A stretch of DNA of 64,000 nt from positions 1 through 64,000 of the forward strand of contig QPMI01000210.1 in NCBI GenBank assembly GCA_004431415.1, in the 5' to 3' direction. The DNA comes from Cyanophora paradoxa. Its lineage: Eukaryota > Glaucocystophyceae > Cyanophorales > Cyanophoraceae. Positions within the stretch are counted from its first letter, which is position 1. Every line of letters begins with the position of its first letter. Below are positions 21,877 to 33,547 of the stretch, piece by piece. A program made the position numbers and the translations under genes. The notes beneath the pieces are model-generated. The model was given only the letters and a program-made list of their open reading frames with translations. It did not search any database and had not been told where the DNA came from.

Positions 21877-23596
21877 ATGGCCTACAACCCGACCCTGGAC
21901 AAGTCCATAACGGAGAAGTTCTACTCCCTCGATATCGGATCCAACGTACGCTACCGCGAGCAGCTCATGGTCGCGACCCTTCGCGTGCGCGCCGTCCTTT
22001 CTAACTTTCCCTATTCTGCGCAGATCCAGGCCGAGTACGTGTGGCTTGGCAACATCTGCCCCACCGGCGAGGACTTCCGCTGCAAGACCCGGGTGGGTGA
22101 TGCGTATGTAGGTATCCGCGCGCGACCGATCTGGGCCCGCAGACGTTCACGGGCACTCTGCCCCCGCTCGATAAGCTCCCGGAGTGGAACTACGATGGCA
22201 GCAGCACAGGCCAGGCCCCTGGCCACGACAGTGAGGTTATCCTGAAGTGCGTCCCTCGGCCGCGGGCCCGTCTTCCGCGATGCGGGATTGTCTCTAAAAC
22301 TTCTTTCAGGCCGGTTCGCGTGTACAAGGACCCCTTCCGCAAGGCCCCCCACGTCCTGGTTCTCTGCGAGACGATGCACCCCGATGGCACCCCGATTCCG
22401 ACGAACACTCGCCACGATTGCAATCGCGCGATGGAGCTGGCCAAGGATCACAAGCCGTGGTTCGTTGACAGCTCTGCGCGCGGCGCCGTTCTGTTGTTGA
22501 CCGGAAGGCTCGCTGCCGCCCCTCAGGTTCGGCCTGGAGCAGGAGTACACTCTGTTTACTTCCGACCGCGTTCCTCTGGGCTGGCCGCGCAATGGCTACC
22601 CCGCCCCTCAGGGCCCCTGTGCGTCGCGCCCCCTCGAGGCGCCCGTTCGCCCCGACCGACCAGTTCGGCCGCAGACTACTGCAGCATCGGCACCGACAAG
22701 GCCTTCGGTCGCGATATCGTTGAAGCTCACTACCGCGCGTGCCTGTACGCCGGTGTGAAGATCAGCGGCATCAACGGCGAAGTGCTGCCCGGCCAGGTCC
22801 GCCCGTACCCCGCGCGCGCGCCCCTTCGGGGCGGCTGAGCGGCGGGGCGCGGGGCGCAGTGGGAGTTCCAGGTTGGCCCGTGCGAGGGCATCGAGGCGGG
22901 GGACGACCTGAACATGGCCCGGTACCTCCTCCACCGCGTCGCCGAGGAGTACGGCGTCATCGTCTCCTTCGACCCGAAGCCCATCCCCGGCGAGTGGAAC
23001 GGCTCCGGCTGCCACACCGTCCGCCCTTCCTCTTTCCTGCCCGCCGCCCCTTTTCGCGCCGCCCTGACCGAGCCGGCGCGGCGCGCAGAACTACAGCACG
23101 GCGCTCATGCGCGCGCCGGGCGGCTACGATGTCATCAAGGCGGCGATCGAGAAGATGAGCAAGAAGCACGCCGAGCACATTGCCGTCTACGGGCAGGGCA
23201 ACGAGGTGCCGCCTTCTGGGGGCCCCGCCGGCCGCCGGCCCCGAGCGCGCCTCACTCGGAACGCAGCGCCGCCTCACCGGACGCTGCGAGACGGCCTCCA
23301 TCCACAGGTTCTCCTGGGTGCGCCCACCGCCCGTGTTCTCGGCGGCGGCGTCGGCGTGACGCCGGGGGCGGGGTTCAGGGCGTGGCGGACCGCGGGAGCT
23401 CAATCCGCGTGCCGCGCGACACTGAGGCCAAGGGCTACGGCTACTTCGAGGACCGTCGGCCCGGTGCGCCGGCTCCCTCGCGGGCCCGAACCAGAGCGGG
23501 GCGCGGCTCACACGGCCGGGCCGCGGCGCAGCGTCGAACATGGACCCGTACCTCGTGACGGGCCGCATCGTCAAGACCACCATCCTCGACGAGTAG
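21877..23596 (+). CDS. GLN: glutamine synthetase, class II (EC 6.3.1.2)
   Basis: Condenses ammonium and glutamate with ATP. Spliced exons give the whole GSII signature series: [138 protein letters not shown] and [13 protein letters not shown]. The metal-ligand Glu residues and the ATP-binding Arg context are in place. The start is the ATG at 21877 ([19 protein letters not shown]). There is no obvious transit peptide, so it is probably cytosolic. Its ten or so introns are less C-rich in the first exons than later. Confidence 0.93.
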
Positions 23597-24046
23597 GCGG
23601 CTCCTTTCCGCCGGGGCCCTCGCCGCCCCCGTCGACGCGCCAGTCGGCGCCTTGCCCCGCCTCGAGGGGGTCTTAATCATATCTAGGCCGTACTTTGAAA
23701 AGATCACCCTTTTTGCAACGTTCGTGTAAAGGCAGGCTTGGGTCCTCGCTCTGTATACTGTTTCTCAATACATGTATGGTACTTGTTTGCGCCGTGCGCG
23801 GGCGGTCGCGCGCAGCCAAGGCGAGGGACGGGCGTTGGGCGGCTTCAGCGCTGGCGGGCGCAGAGCTCACGCGCACACGTGCATTCCCTTCGCCGTCGAG
23901 TTCACGATCGGATCGACGTCTGCATCTTTAATTTCCTGTGCACTGTACATCTACATGTACATGTTAAAACGTTGACGTTCGGCGGCAGGGAGGCCTGAGG
24001 CCTCCCGAGGGGCCTGGCGCAAGCGGCGCCTCCAGCTGAAGGGGGG
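23597..24046. other. convergent intergenic region
   Basis: 3' flanks of glutamine synthetase and the STAND gene. It is less GC-rich than the genes, with several TACATG/CATGTA palindromes around 23940-23965. No gene seen. Confidence 0.5.
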
Positions 24047-24852
24047 CTAGGGGAGAAGGCGGGCGAGGTAGAGGCGCCCGCGCTGGTCGCCGGCAGCGAC
24101 GAGGGCCTGCGCGCCGGCCTCGGCCCGCACCGCGAGCGCCCGCAGGCGCGCCGGGGCGAAGAAGCGCGCGACGGGGGCCGCCGCGGGCCCCGCCGGAGGG
24201 CGGCGGCGAGGTCGTAGACGAGGAGGCCGCCGGCCTCGCCGGCGACGAGGACGCGGTCGCCGGCGGGGCTGAAGAGGGCGCGGTAGAGGGGGCACGCCTC
24301 GCCGCGCCGGGCGACGACGGCGGCGAGGCGGCCCGTGGCGGCGTCGAAGAGCTTGCAGGAGCCGTCCTCGGAGGCGGTGAGCACGAGGGCGCCATCGGGG
24401 GAGAAGACGGCGCTGTAGACGCGCTGCTCGTGCGCGTCGGGGACCGCGAGGGCCAGCGCGTAGGGCCCCGCGGGGGCGGGGGCCCGCCAGAGGCGCAGCG
24501 AGCCGTCCATGCCGCCCGTCACCACCCGCAGCGCCCCGCCCGCCTCCACGAAGACGTTCACCGCGTAGTTGCGCTCCGCGTGCCTGGAGGCCCTCGCGGT
24601 CAGGCGGGCGGAGGTGAAGGGGACGGGTCAGGGCGCCGGCGCGCGTCATCCCGTCGACCAGCGGCATGAAGAGGCCGCCGGGGTGCGCCGCCAGCACCTG
24701 CCCCGGGGTTTGCCGGGGGGCGGCCCCACAGGGCGGCGCGGGCGCACGGAGACTCGGCTGCTGAAGCCGGCGACGAGGACGTGCGACGAGTCGGGCGTCC
24801 ACGCCACCTGCCCCCCGCACGCGTCAGGCGCCGAAGCCCGGCGGCCCGCGGG

Positions 24853-24886
<34 letters not shown>

Positions 24887-27800
24887 CGGGGGGGGGCGGG
24901 CCTGGTTGATCCACCCGAATCTGGTGTCTTCATCGTTGGAGGCGAGGGGCGTGGCGTCGGGCCGGCTCGTCGCGTCCCACGTCTTCAGCGTCCAGCTGAA
25001 GTCCCCGCTCGCCAGCGTCCTCCCGTCCGGGCTGAAGCTCACCGTCGACACCGTCTGTGCGCGGCCCCCTTCGCCGCCCCTCGCCCCGAAGGAGGGGCCG
25101 GGGCGGCGCTCACCCGCTCGCAGGCCTTCTCCGCGTCCCTGGGTGCCGCCTTGCCCAGCACGCTCCGCCCCGCCCCGTCCCACAGCTGCCGCCGGCCCGT
25201 CAACCGGCCGTCCCGTCGGAAGGGGCGCGCGCGGGGCGGGTGGCGGACGCGGATGTAGCCGCCGGCGCAGCAGGAGGCGATGCGGTCGCCAGCGGGGGCG
25301 AAGGCGACGTCGTAGACCTCCTCCTGGTGCCCCACGGCGGGGGAGGCGGCCCCCTGCGCCGCCCCCGCCGCCCGGGCGTCCCAGACCTGCGCGGGGGGCG
25401 GCCTCGGCGGGGCGGCGCCGGCGAGCTCGGGCGCGGGCCTGGACGGCGCGGTCGTCGAGGGCGGCGAGGATGCGGCGCCCGTCGGGGGCGAAGGCCACGC
25501 AGGCGACCCACGAGCCGCCCGGCGCCTCGAACGCCCCCTTCGCCTCCGGGCCCTGCCCCGACCACACCTGCCCCGCCCCCCCGTCACGCCTGTTAGCAGG
25601 GAGAGAGGGGGGAAGGGGAGAGGGGATGCGGACGCGGATGGCGTGGCCGGCGCCGGCGGAGGCGAGAAGGGATCCGTCCGGGCTGAACGCCACGCTCCGC
25701 ACGGGCCCCGCGTGCCCGCCCCACTCCCACCGCACGCTCCCGTCCTCCTCGCTCAGCGCCTGCGGGGGGCGACGCTGAGCAACCGCCGCGGGGCGAAGGC
25801 GGGGGCAGCGGGGGCGGGGCGGACGGCGACGGAGCGGGCGCCGGCGACGGCGAAGAGGCGGCCGTCGGGGCGGCGGAAGGCGAGGGCCGTCGCCTCGCCC
25901 TGCGGCGCCCGCAGCGCCCGCACCAGTGCCCCCGTCCTCGCCTCGTGCACCTGCCCCGCCCGCGCTGAGGAAAGGCGGCGAGGGCGGGGCGGGGCGGGGC
26001 GGGGCGGGGCGGGCACGGCGACGGTGCCGTCGAGGTGGGCGACGGCGAGGCGGGGCAGCGCGGGGTGGAACGCAAGCGACATCGCCGGCGAGGCCCCCCC
26101 CTGGGATGGCGCCGGGATGACCAGCGGCGCGGCCGCCACGTCAGCGGCCGCCCACACCCGCGCGCTCCCGTCGTACCCGCACGCCGCCAGCTGCGTCCCG
26201 TCGGGGCTGCGCGCGCGTCGCCTCGGGCTCGGGGAAAGGGTGCAGGGGAAGGCGCGGGCCTGAAGGCGAGGGAGTAGAGGGGGCAGCGGGGGGCGCCGGC
26301 GCAGGCGCCGGAGGGGGCGAGGGAGCGGGCGTCCCAGAGGCGGACGGCGGCGTCGTGGCCGGCGGTGGCGAGGCGGCGCCCGTCGGGGGCGAACGCCAGG
26401 CACGCGACCCCGAGCTCGTGCGCCACGGACGCCGCCGTCTCCGAGCCCGTGTGGGCCTCCCAGAGGCGCAGCGAGCCGGCGTCGTCGCCCGAGGCGAAGG
26501 AGAGGCCGTCGGGGGCCGCCGCGCAGCACGTCACGCTCGCCTCGTGCCCCGCCAGCGTCCCCACCAGCGGCTCCACCCCGCTCGCCTTGTTCACCTGCCG
26601 CGCCTCTGAGCTTGTGGGCCCCGGCGAGGGCGGGGCGGGGCGGGCGCGCCCACTGGAGGGTGTCGCGGAAGAGGCCGGGGGCGCGGGCGAGGAGGCTCTG
26701 GGCGGCGGCCTCGACGGGGGAGCCGGCCGGCTGGTTGAGGGCCGCCTGCAGCAGCGCCCCCGGCGCCCGCTGCACCTCGTGCGCGCACCGCAGCAGCGCC
26801 CCTGCGCCCCGCCCCGCTCGCTCCCGACTGGGCGGGGCGCCGGGCGGGGCCGGGGGCGTGGGCGGGGGCGGGCGCGCGGTGGAACTCGGTGACGGCCTCG
26901 GCGCGGAGGCGCGCGTCGGAGGCGGCGCGCGCCCCCTCCGCCTCCCGCTGCAGCTCCCCCGCCGCCGCGCTGCGAGCCGGGGGGCCGGCCTGAGACCAAG
27001 GCGCGGGCGCGGGGCGGGGCGAGCCCGGCGGGGGCGGGGCGGACGCGAAGTCGTCGAGGAGGTCGTGGAGGCCGCCGGCGGCGGCCTTGGTGTAGAGGAA
27101 GGCGACGTCGGTGAGGAGCGCGCCGAGGCGCTCGTGCATGTGCGCCAGCAGCAGGTGCCGCGGCAGCTCCCACGCCGCCCGCCTCTTCCCCCGCCCCGCC
27201 CCGGGGCCCTGCGCCAGCTCTCAGCCGGGGCGGCGGCGCCGGCGGGGGCCCCGCGCGCGTGGCGGTCGTCCTCCTCGTAGGCGCGCAGGAAGAAGGCCGC
27301 CAGCCGCCGGTGGTACACCCCGTCTGCCGCCCCCCGCGTGAGCCCGGCCGCCTCGCGGGGTCCCCCGCAGGGCGGGGGCGGCCGGCGCGCCTTTAGCGTT
27401 CCAGGCGTCCCAGCCGAGGGCCGGTCCGACGTGCTCGCACGGGTCCCCCTGCCGCCCCCTCAGAGCCCGGCGGGGCCCAGCGGGGCGGGGCGGGGCGGGG
27501 GCGCACGCGGTCGAAGGTGGCGCAGCGCTCGGGGCAGGCCGTCAGGTAGCGCACCCGCACCGCCTTCCGCACCTGCCTGCTCGCCCCCGCCCGCCTTTCA
27601 GAGCTCCACGAGCCGGTCCCGGGCTCGGGGCTAGCGCTGGGCGCGCGCCTGTGGAAAAAGTCGAGGAGGCCAGCGCCGTCGCCGACGGGCCGCATGAGGC
27701 TCTGGAGGCTGTAGTAGAGGCGGGCCCAGGCGGCGCGGGGCAGGGCCCCCGCGCGGTCCTCGGGGCGGCGCAGGAGGGCGAGGAGCTCCTCCTCGAGGAG

Positions 27801-30800
27801 GCCCGAGCGGGAGCAGCAGACGAGGCTGAGGGCGTCGCGCGGCAGCTCGGCCCCGTGCTCCGCCTCCATCCGCGCCAGCAGCTGCGCCAGCAGGCCCTCC
27901 AGGTCGGGGGCGAAGCCCTCGATGAGCTCCGTCACCCGCTCGAAGAGGCCGTAGACGCGGATCTTCGCGGGCGTGAGCTAGGCCTCTGAGCTTTCACTCT
28001 ACTTCATTTTCACTACCTCGTCGGCGGCGGTGGAGAGGTAGAGGGCGTTCACCGCCTCGCGCTTCCCCACCACCGCCTCCAGCTGCGCGTCGGCGAGGCG
28101 CTTCCCGTAGAGCGCGAGCAGCGAGGAGACGATGGCGCGGCGGTCGGCGAGCGAGAGCTCGCCCAGGGGCAGCTCGCGGGGCGGCGGGGCGCGCCCCCGC
28201 AGCGCCTCGAGCGCGGGGCCGTCGAGCGTGGAGACGACGATGCGGACGTTGGCGGGGAGGGGCTCCGGGGGGAGCCAGGCGAGCCCGTGGGCCCCCGCGT
28301 CGGGCGCCAGCTGGTTCAGCGCGTCCAGCACGAGCAGCAGCCGCCGCCCCGCCGCCGCCGCCGCCGCCAGCGCGCTCTTGAAGGCCGCCGCCAGGGGCCG
28401 CGCCTCCGTCAGCTGCAGGGAAGGCGTGAGGGGCGGGGGGCGGGGCGAAGGAGGGCGGAGGGGGCGGACGGCGGCGGCGTCGGCGGCGTGGGCGCGGAGC
28501 TCGGGGAGGGCCTCCCCGAGGGCGTGCAGGAGGCGCTGCAGCACGGGGGCCAGCCCCGCGGGGTACGCCGTCGCCCCGATGAAGTGGTACACCACCGCCT
28601 CCCCGCCCGGCCCCGCCCCGGCCCCGGCCCCCGCGCCGGCGCCCGGGGCCGAGAGAGCGCCGCGCTCCATGAGGAACTGGGGGCGGGCGGCGTCAGCTTT
28701 CTGACCCTCGACCCTGGAGACGCGAAGGGCGGGGCGGGACCTTGGCGAGGAGGGCGCTCTTGCCGGCGCCGGGGGCGGCGACGAGGGCGAGGAGGTTGCC
28801 CCCGGGGAGGCGCCCGTCGGCGAAGGCGGCGAGCTGCGCGAGCTCCTGCTGCCGCCCGTGGAAGGCCCGGCAGCGCCCGAAGGCGAAGTAGTCCTGCGCG
28901 GCGCCCTCCTGCTGCACGTGCGCGTGCGCCTGGCCCTCGCCCTCGGCGCCGGCGGCCGCGTGCGCCGGCCCCGCCGCGGACTCCTCCGCGGCCGCCGCGT
29001 CGATGCCGAGGTCCTCCTCGACGGCCGCCCGCAGGCCCCGCACCGCCCACTCCGTCACCTCCTCCAGCCCTGCCCCACGCCTTTCACGCAGAGGCGGGGG
29101 TCGGGCGCCCCGCCCCCGCGCCGGCCGCACCCGTTGTTGCCGGCGGGTTGGAGCCGGCCTCGAAGGCGCACTCGTACTCGAGCAGCTGCGCGCGAAGGGT
29201 GAGAGGGGCGGCGGGGCGCACTCGGAGCACGCCCCCCGAAGAGGTCGCCCTTCTAGCCGCCCTCCATCGGAAAACCTCCGGCGCGGCCGGCCGCCCCTGA
29301 AAGAGCCGGGGGAGGGCGGGCCTTGACGTGCGGGTGGGCGCGGACGGCGCGGAGGAGGGCGGCCTGCGCGCGCCCCACCTCCTCCGACTCGGACCCGAAG
29401 AGGGCGAGCTCCGCCCCCGCGAGCCCCTTGTGGAAGCGGCGGCCCCGCAGCGCCGCCAGCGCGTGGATCGCCGGCTCCTGCGCCCCCGCGCGGCGTGAGG
29501 GCGATCCCGCGTGCGGGGGCGGGGCGGGGCGGTGGACCTGCGCGGCGAGGAAGCCGTAGTAGACTTCTAAGGAGGTGAGCGAGTTGCGGGGCGGCCAGCG
29601 CTCGAGCCACGCGTAGCGTCCGTCGCCGTGCGTCTCGTACGCGGCGGGGGCCCACCCGTAGCGCTCCCCGCCCAGGTAGAGGAAGTAGCCCCGGCAGCGC
29701 TCCACCTGCCGGGGAGGGAGTCAGGGAGAGAAAGGACGACGCGGAGAGGAAGGAGCGCTGGGCGTGTGCGCTAGGCGTGCGGGGAGGAGCCCCCTCTCGC
29801 CCAGCCAGCCAAGAGGCGGCCTCGCGCGCGACACCTTCGCTTCTGGCCCCTAGGCCTCTCCCCTTCTCTCGCCCTCGGACTCGCACCTCATCCAAACAGA
29901 GCAGCGTCGCCCCGCGCCCGTGCGACGACGTGTCCTCCGCCGTCAGGCCCCACCGAAGGTCCCTGCACGGGGCGTTCAAGAGGCCGCCGCCCGGGCGCGA
30001 AGGCGGGCCGGGGTTACAGGGGAATGAAGAAGACGCGGTGGGCGGCGAGCTGCTCGTTCAGCTGCGGGAAGGCCGTTTTGACAAGCGCGTTTCTCTCCCC
30101 ATGAAAATCCTTGAAGGTGCTGCGCGGCAGGGGCGGTCAGCCCGGGGCCGCGCGAGCGGGGGGGGCGCATTTCCGGCCCGGGGCGGCGGCGGCGGCGCGC
30201 CTGGAGATGAAGACGCGAATGACGACCGTCATGCCGGCCTTGTACACCCGCCGCATCTCCTCCCGCTGCGCGCGGCGGCCTCCCAGTCAGGGCGAGCGCG
30301 CGGGGGCCGGGCCGGGGCGGGGCGGGGCGGGGCGCCTTGTCGCGGGCGGAGAGGGCGATGTGAGAGGCGAGGGCCGCGAGGGCCTCCCTCCCCGGGGCCG
30401 TCGACCAGTCCGCCTGCACAGCCTTGCGCTCCCCCGCCGCCTCCGCCGCCTCCAGCTCCTCCAGCTTCGTCTTGAGCGCCTCGATCTCCGCCCGCCGCGC
30501 CCGCTCCTCCTCCGTCAGCTCCCGCCCGCCCCGCCGCCGGCGCTCCTCCGCTCGCCGCTCCTCGCGCGCCTCCTCGTGCTTCGCGAGGCGCGCCTCGCGG
30601 GCGTGCTGGAGCTCGGCCGCGGGGCGCGCGTCGGCGAGGTCCCATCCGCGCGCCTTGATCGCGTCCTTGATGAACTCGCCCTCGATCTCCCACGAGACGA
30701 GCCGCTGCTCCAGGTCCCGTATCTCCTTGTCCCGCGCCGCGACATCCTCCCGCAGCACCGCGCTGCTCGCTTCGGCCTTCTTCAGCTCTGCCTCCAGCTC

Positions 30801-31023
30801 CGAGATTCGCTTCTCGGCTGTCGAAATCCTCACCCGAAGGAGCGCCGCAGCCTGCCCCACCCCGTCAGCCGTACGCGTCGCAGGCACAAAAGGCGACAGC
30901 GCGTCGGCACGGACCGCGTCGCTCGTGACGGAGCCGGCGGTCGCTCCCACGGGAGGAACAAAGTCACGGGAACCCTTCGGCTGGTCGTCAGCTTGCGGCT
31001 TGCCAGAAGAGGGCTTGCCCAAG
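24047..31023 (-). CDS. STAND-type protein: coiled coil, DUF4062, NACHT-like ATPase, WD40 repeats; 5' end displaced by a transposon
   Basis: The order on the minus strand is as follows. A coiled coil (ISTAEKRISELEAELKKAEA, about 30760-30830). A DUF4062-type N-terminal domain as in NWD1/TEP1/NPHP3 relatives (VIRVFIS joined to STFKDFHGERNALVKTAF, then IPLDLRWGLT, then YFLYLGGERYGW). An ATPase with Walker A ALVAAPGAGKSALL (about 28742-28790) and Walker B LLLVLDALNQL (about 28310-28350). Then at least ten WD40 repeats (for example VSFSPDGRTLASGD, VAFAPAGDRIAS, AVFSPDGALVLTASEDGSC) to a stop at 24047-24049. Such STAND proteins are signal-sensing switches; many act in immunity or non-self recognition. 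The intron at 30120-30200 has a GC donor. The frame at 31020-31023 runs straight into the transposon, with no ATG of its own. Confidence 0.8.
24854..24886. repeat. poly(G) run in a STAND gene intron
   Basis: 33 consecutive G on the + strand; the sense of the minus-strand gene is poly(C). It sits between two WD40 exons. Confidence 0.85.
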
Positions 31024-31078
31024 CACTAGTAAAAAGGGGGTAGCAACTGACCTAAAAGCGGGCTAAAACCGGGCTAAA
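31024..31078 (+). repeat. left terminal inverted repeat (55 bp)
   Basis: Reverse complement of 35203-35257 with no mismatch over 55 bp. It contains the palindrome ACTAGT at its outer end and ends in GGGCTAAA. Confidence 0.95.
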
Positions 31079-31200
31079 CCGAGGTCGGCCGCGACTTAAA
31101 ACCGGGCTATAACCGACCTTAGAATGTCCGTTGTGGAGCTAAAACCGGGCTAAAAAGTTTAGGTCGGACCAATAAGCGGGCTAAAATTTTTTTTAAAGAT
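31050..31200. repeat. left subterminal repeats of the transposon
   Basis: About seven variants of GGGCTAAAA/ACCGGGCTA are packed here, including TTTAGGTCGGACC in inverted form, related to motifs at the right end. Confidence 0.75.
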
Positions 31201-31294
31201 CTACGGCGGGCGTACCCACTCGTAGTACACAACGAGGATACAAGTCACGGTATCAGGAATCACGGGGATTCGAAGTACAACGAAGCGGAAACAG

Positions 31295-31368
31295 TAGGAA
31301 CCGAACCCGGAAATCCGGGAGGTCGTAGCACGACCTTGTACCACTGCGCTACGGGCTAAAAGCGGGCT
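31295..31368 (-). other. tRNA-like sequence inside the transposon
   Basis: On the minus strand an A box TAGCGCAGTGG is followed by a perfect 5-bp stem AGGTC/GACCT closing the 7-base loop GTGCTAC (GCT in the anticodon place, a Ser anticodon). A B-box-like GGTTCGGTTCC comes next. The variable region could fold as CCCGGA/TCCGGG. The T stem and acceptor do not pair well. It is probably a tRNA relic or a tRNA-derived promoter. Confidence 0.4.
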
Positions 31369-31904
31369 TATTATATAACCAGATTACATCGATATATATA
31401 TCAGCCCCGACCAATAACCGATCGCCCGCCCCCGGGCCCCCCCGGCCCGCCCGCCCGCGCCCCGCCGCGCTTGATTGGGGAAGGGAAAATCACTTCCCCT
31501 GTCCCTGTCCCTCGGGAGCCAACCCCACCCCAAATCCCATTTCGAATTCCCCGACCTCCGCAAAACCCGGGCCGCGCGGTACCCCATGAAAGCCCATCCC
31601 CAGGGGATTCCGAAACCGTGTCTCCCGGTCCCGTCCGACCAAAGGGTGATCCAGAAACAGGCACCAACACACGGGACAAAAACGGGGCTAGCGAGGCACA
31701 GGGAGCAGATATACGGGCCAGACCAGTTCAAGGTCAATGCTTGCATTATGCCCGACATTCCGTACTGCAAGAGCGAGGCCGGGCGCGAGCGCGGTCGCGT
31801 AGGAGGACGCCGCGCGCGCTAGCCAATCGCATTGGAGAGTGCGTTAACTTACCCTGCAAAAGTCTTTTTGACGTACCCGATACATCTCCCGCGCTGGCCC
31901 GCCG
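31369..31904. other. transposon interior, left of the cargo gene
   Basis: A short TATATATAT stretch, a CCCGCC-rich patch, then moderately GC-rich DNA without a convincing gene. It probably contains the cargo-gene promoter. Confidence 0.5.
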
Positions 31905-33547
31905 ATGAGCCTCCCACGGTCTGGCCGTCCGCGGGGATCGGCGCCCCCCGCGGACATTGCTATCGGAGTCGACATCGAGCCAGCGAGCCAGCCCTGCGGC
32001 CTGCCGGGCTGTGGCGGGTCTCGGCGCCAATACGGCGGCAAGTGCCTGCACTGCGCCCAGCACTTCTGCACGAGGGACGCGCTGTACAGTCATTTGCCAG
32101 GATGTCGCGCCCCCGCGCCTGCAGCCAGCGTAGGTCGCCCTGGAGGAACCCGCAGCTCGACCAGCGCCGCCCACGCGTTCAGCGAGCGGCCTGAGTGCGG
32201 GGACTGTCAGCAGAAGAGCAAAGCCACTGGCAGCAAAGATGTGTGGGGCTGTGACCTCTGCGCTGCCCACTTCGTGCGCTTCGGACCGGCGAAAGTTGTG
32301 GCACACCACGCGGCGCTCTTCGCCCACATCGGCATCCTTCAGCGCTACCTGACGACGAAGATGGGCGGGATTGCCAGTGCGCCCTCTGCAGGCGCCGCGC
32401 CGTCCCTCTCGCTCTCATGCTCCGCGCAGGCACGGAGGTCGTCGTCCTCGAGTGCCTGCCGGGCGAGTACGTCCACACAAACAAATACACGTTCCACAAC
32501 GTCCTGGTTGCTTCCGTCGATGGGCGCGTCCCTCTGCTGGTCCCTCCGCCTCTCCGAGGCTGTTTTGAACCCTCCTGCTCAGGTGCACTGCAACCTTCCA
32601 TCCCTTCAAGAAGTCCCCTGGCCGCAGCCAAGTTTACCGGCTCGACTACCAGGCCGGCGAAAAGCTTCAGCTCGTCTACACTACCTTCGAGGCGGACCTT
32701 GCGGGTTCGTGGGTCTCTCCGTGCTCGGCCTCAGTCTGCCCTTGCTGAGCTCTCCCCCAGATGGCCACGTCCACTTCATCCCCCAGCAGTACACTCGGGA
32801 ATACGTGATCACGGCCAAGGACGAGAAGACCGAGGCGCTTGACGCCCTCTACGCCGCTCTCCGGTGGGCACTTTCCACCCCTCTCCCGCTTCTGTTTGCT
32901 TTCGTGTGCCCACCGCCGTCCCTGCAGGAACGGCACGGCCACTCTGCAGTCCGGCCCCAAGTCCTGCCTGGTGATGCCGGCCCCGCCTGCCCCGGTTGCG
33001 GCCCCGCCTGCGCCGCAGCTGCCCGAGGACGACGACGAGTGCGTCCCTCCTTCTTGCTCCCGGATGCTCCATCGCTCCTCAATCCCAGCCCGCAGGGAGA
33101 CGCCGAAGCGCCGCTCGGGTAGCCGCAAGGCCGTCGTGGTCTCCTCGGACGAGTCCGACAACGCCTCCGCCGCCGGGTCCGCCCCTCCGTCTCCTTCCCC
33201 GCCCCACCTTCCCCCCCCCCCTCCCCCCCCTTCCCCCACCCCTCCTCCTTTTCCTTACCCGCTCTGCCCTCAGGGACGACCCCATCGAGGTCTCCTCGGA
33301 CGAGGAGGGGGCAGCGCCCGAGCTCAACGCCGCCGAGGCTCCGGTCGTGAAGACGGCCTCCGCCCCAAAGAAGGCCACCGGCATGAAGGGCCTCATGGCC
33401 CTCGCTGCGCCCCTCCTCCTCGGCACCAAGGCCGCGCGCCTCCTGGGCGCCGGCGTCTCCAAGGGCAAGAGCAAGGGCGCCAAGTCCATCAGGAAGCCCA
33501 AGGGCGGGAAGAGCACCAAGGGCGGGAAGAAGACCAAGGCCGTGTAG
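31905..33547 (+). CDS. transposon cargo gene: zinc-ligand motifs, SUMO-interaction-like motifs, Lys-rich tail
   Basis: ATG at 31905. The first exon is rich in Cys/His pairs typical of zinc binding (CGLPGCGG, CLHCAQHFC, HLPGC, CGDCQQ, CDLCAAHFVRF). Later exons splice in phase: EVVVLECLPGEYVHTNKYT, FHPFKKSPGRSQVYRLDYQA, GHVHFIPQQYTREYVITAKD. Two SIM-like patches follow (AVVVSSDESD and PIEVSSDEE, hydrophobic then acidic) and a tail of KGGKSTKGGKKTKAV to the stop at 33545. Introns have GTGCG donors like host genes. I recognise no transposase or known family. It could be a captured host gene or an accessory transposition or silencing factor. Confidence 0.6.

Noticed and set aside
25593-27318. Long alternative minus-strand frames (over 500 codons) overlapping the WD40 exons
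   Set aside because: They are frame-shifted readings through exons and GC-rich introns. The WD40 motifs (FSPDG, LRLWEA, DAAVRLWD) lie in spliced segments of other frames.
31369-31904. Hidden transposase in the left interior of the transposon
   Set aside because: No frame here shows a DDE-type motif or zinc domain; open frames are short and strand-symmetric.
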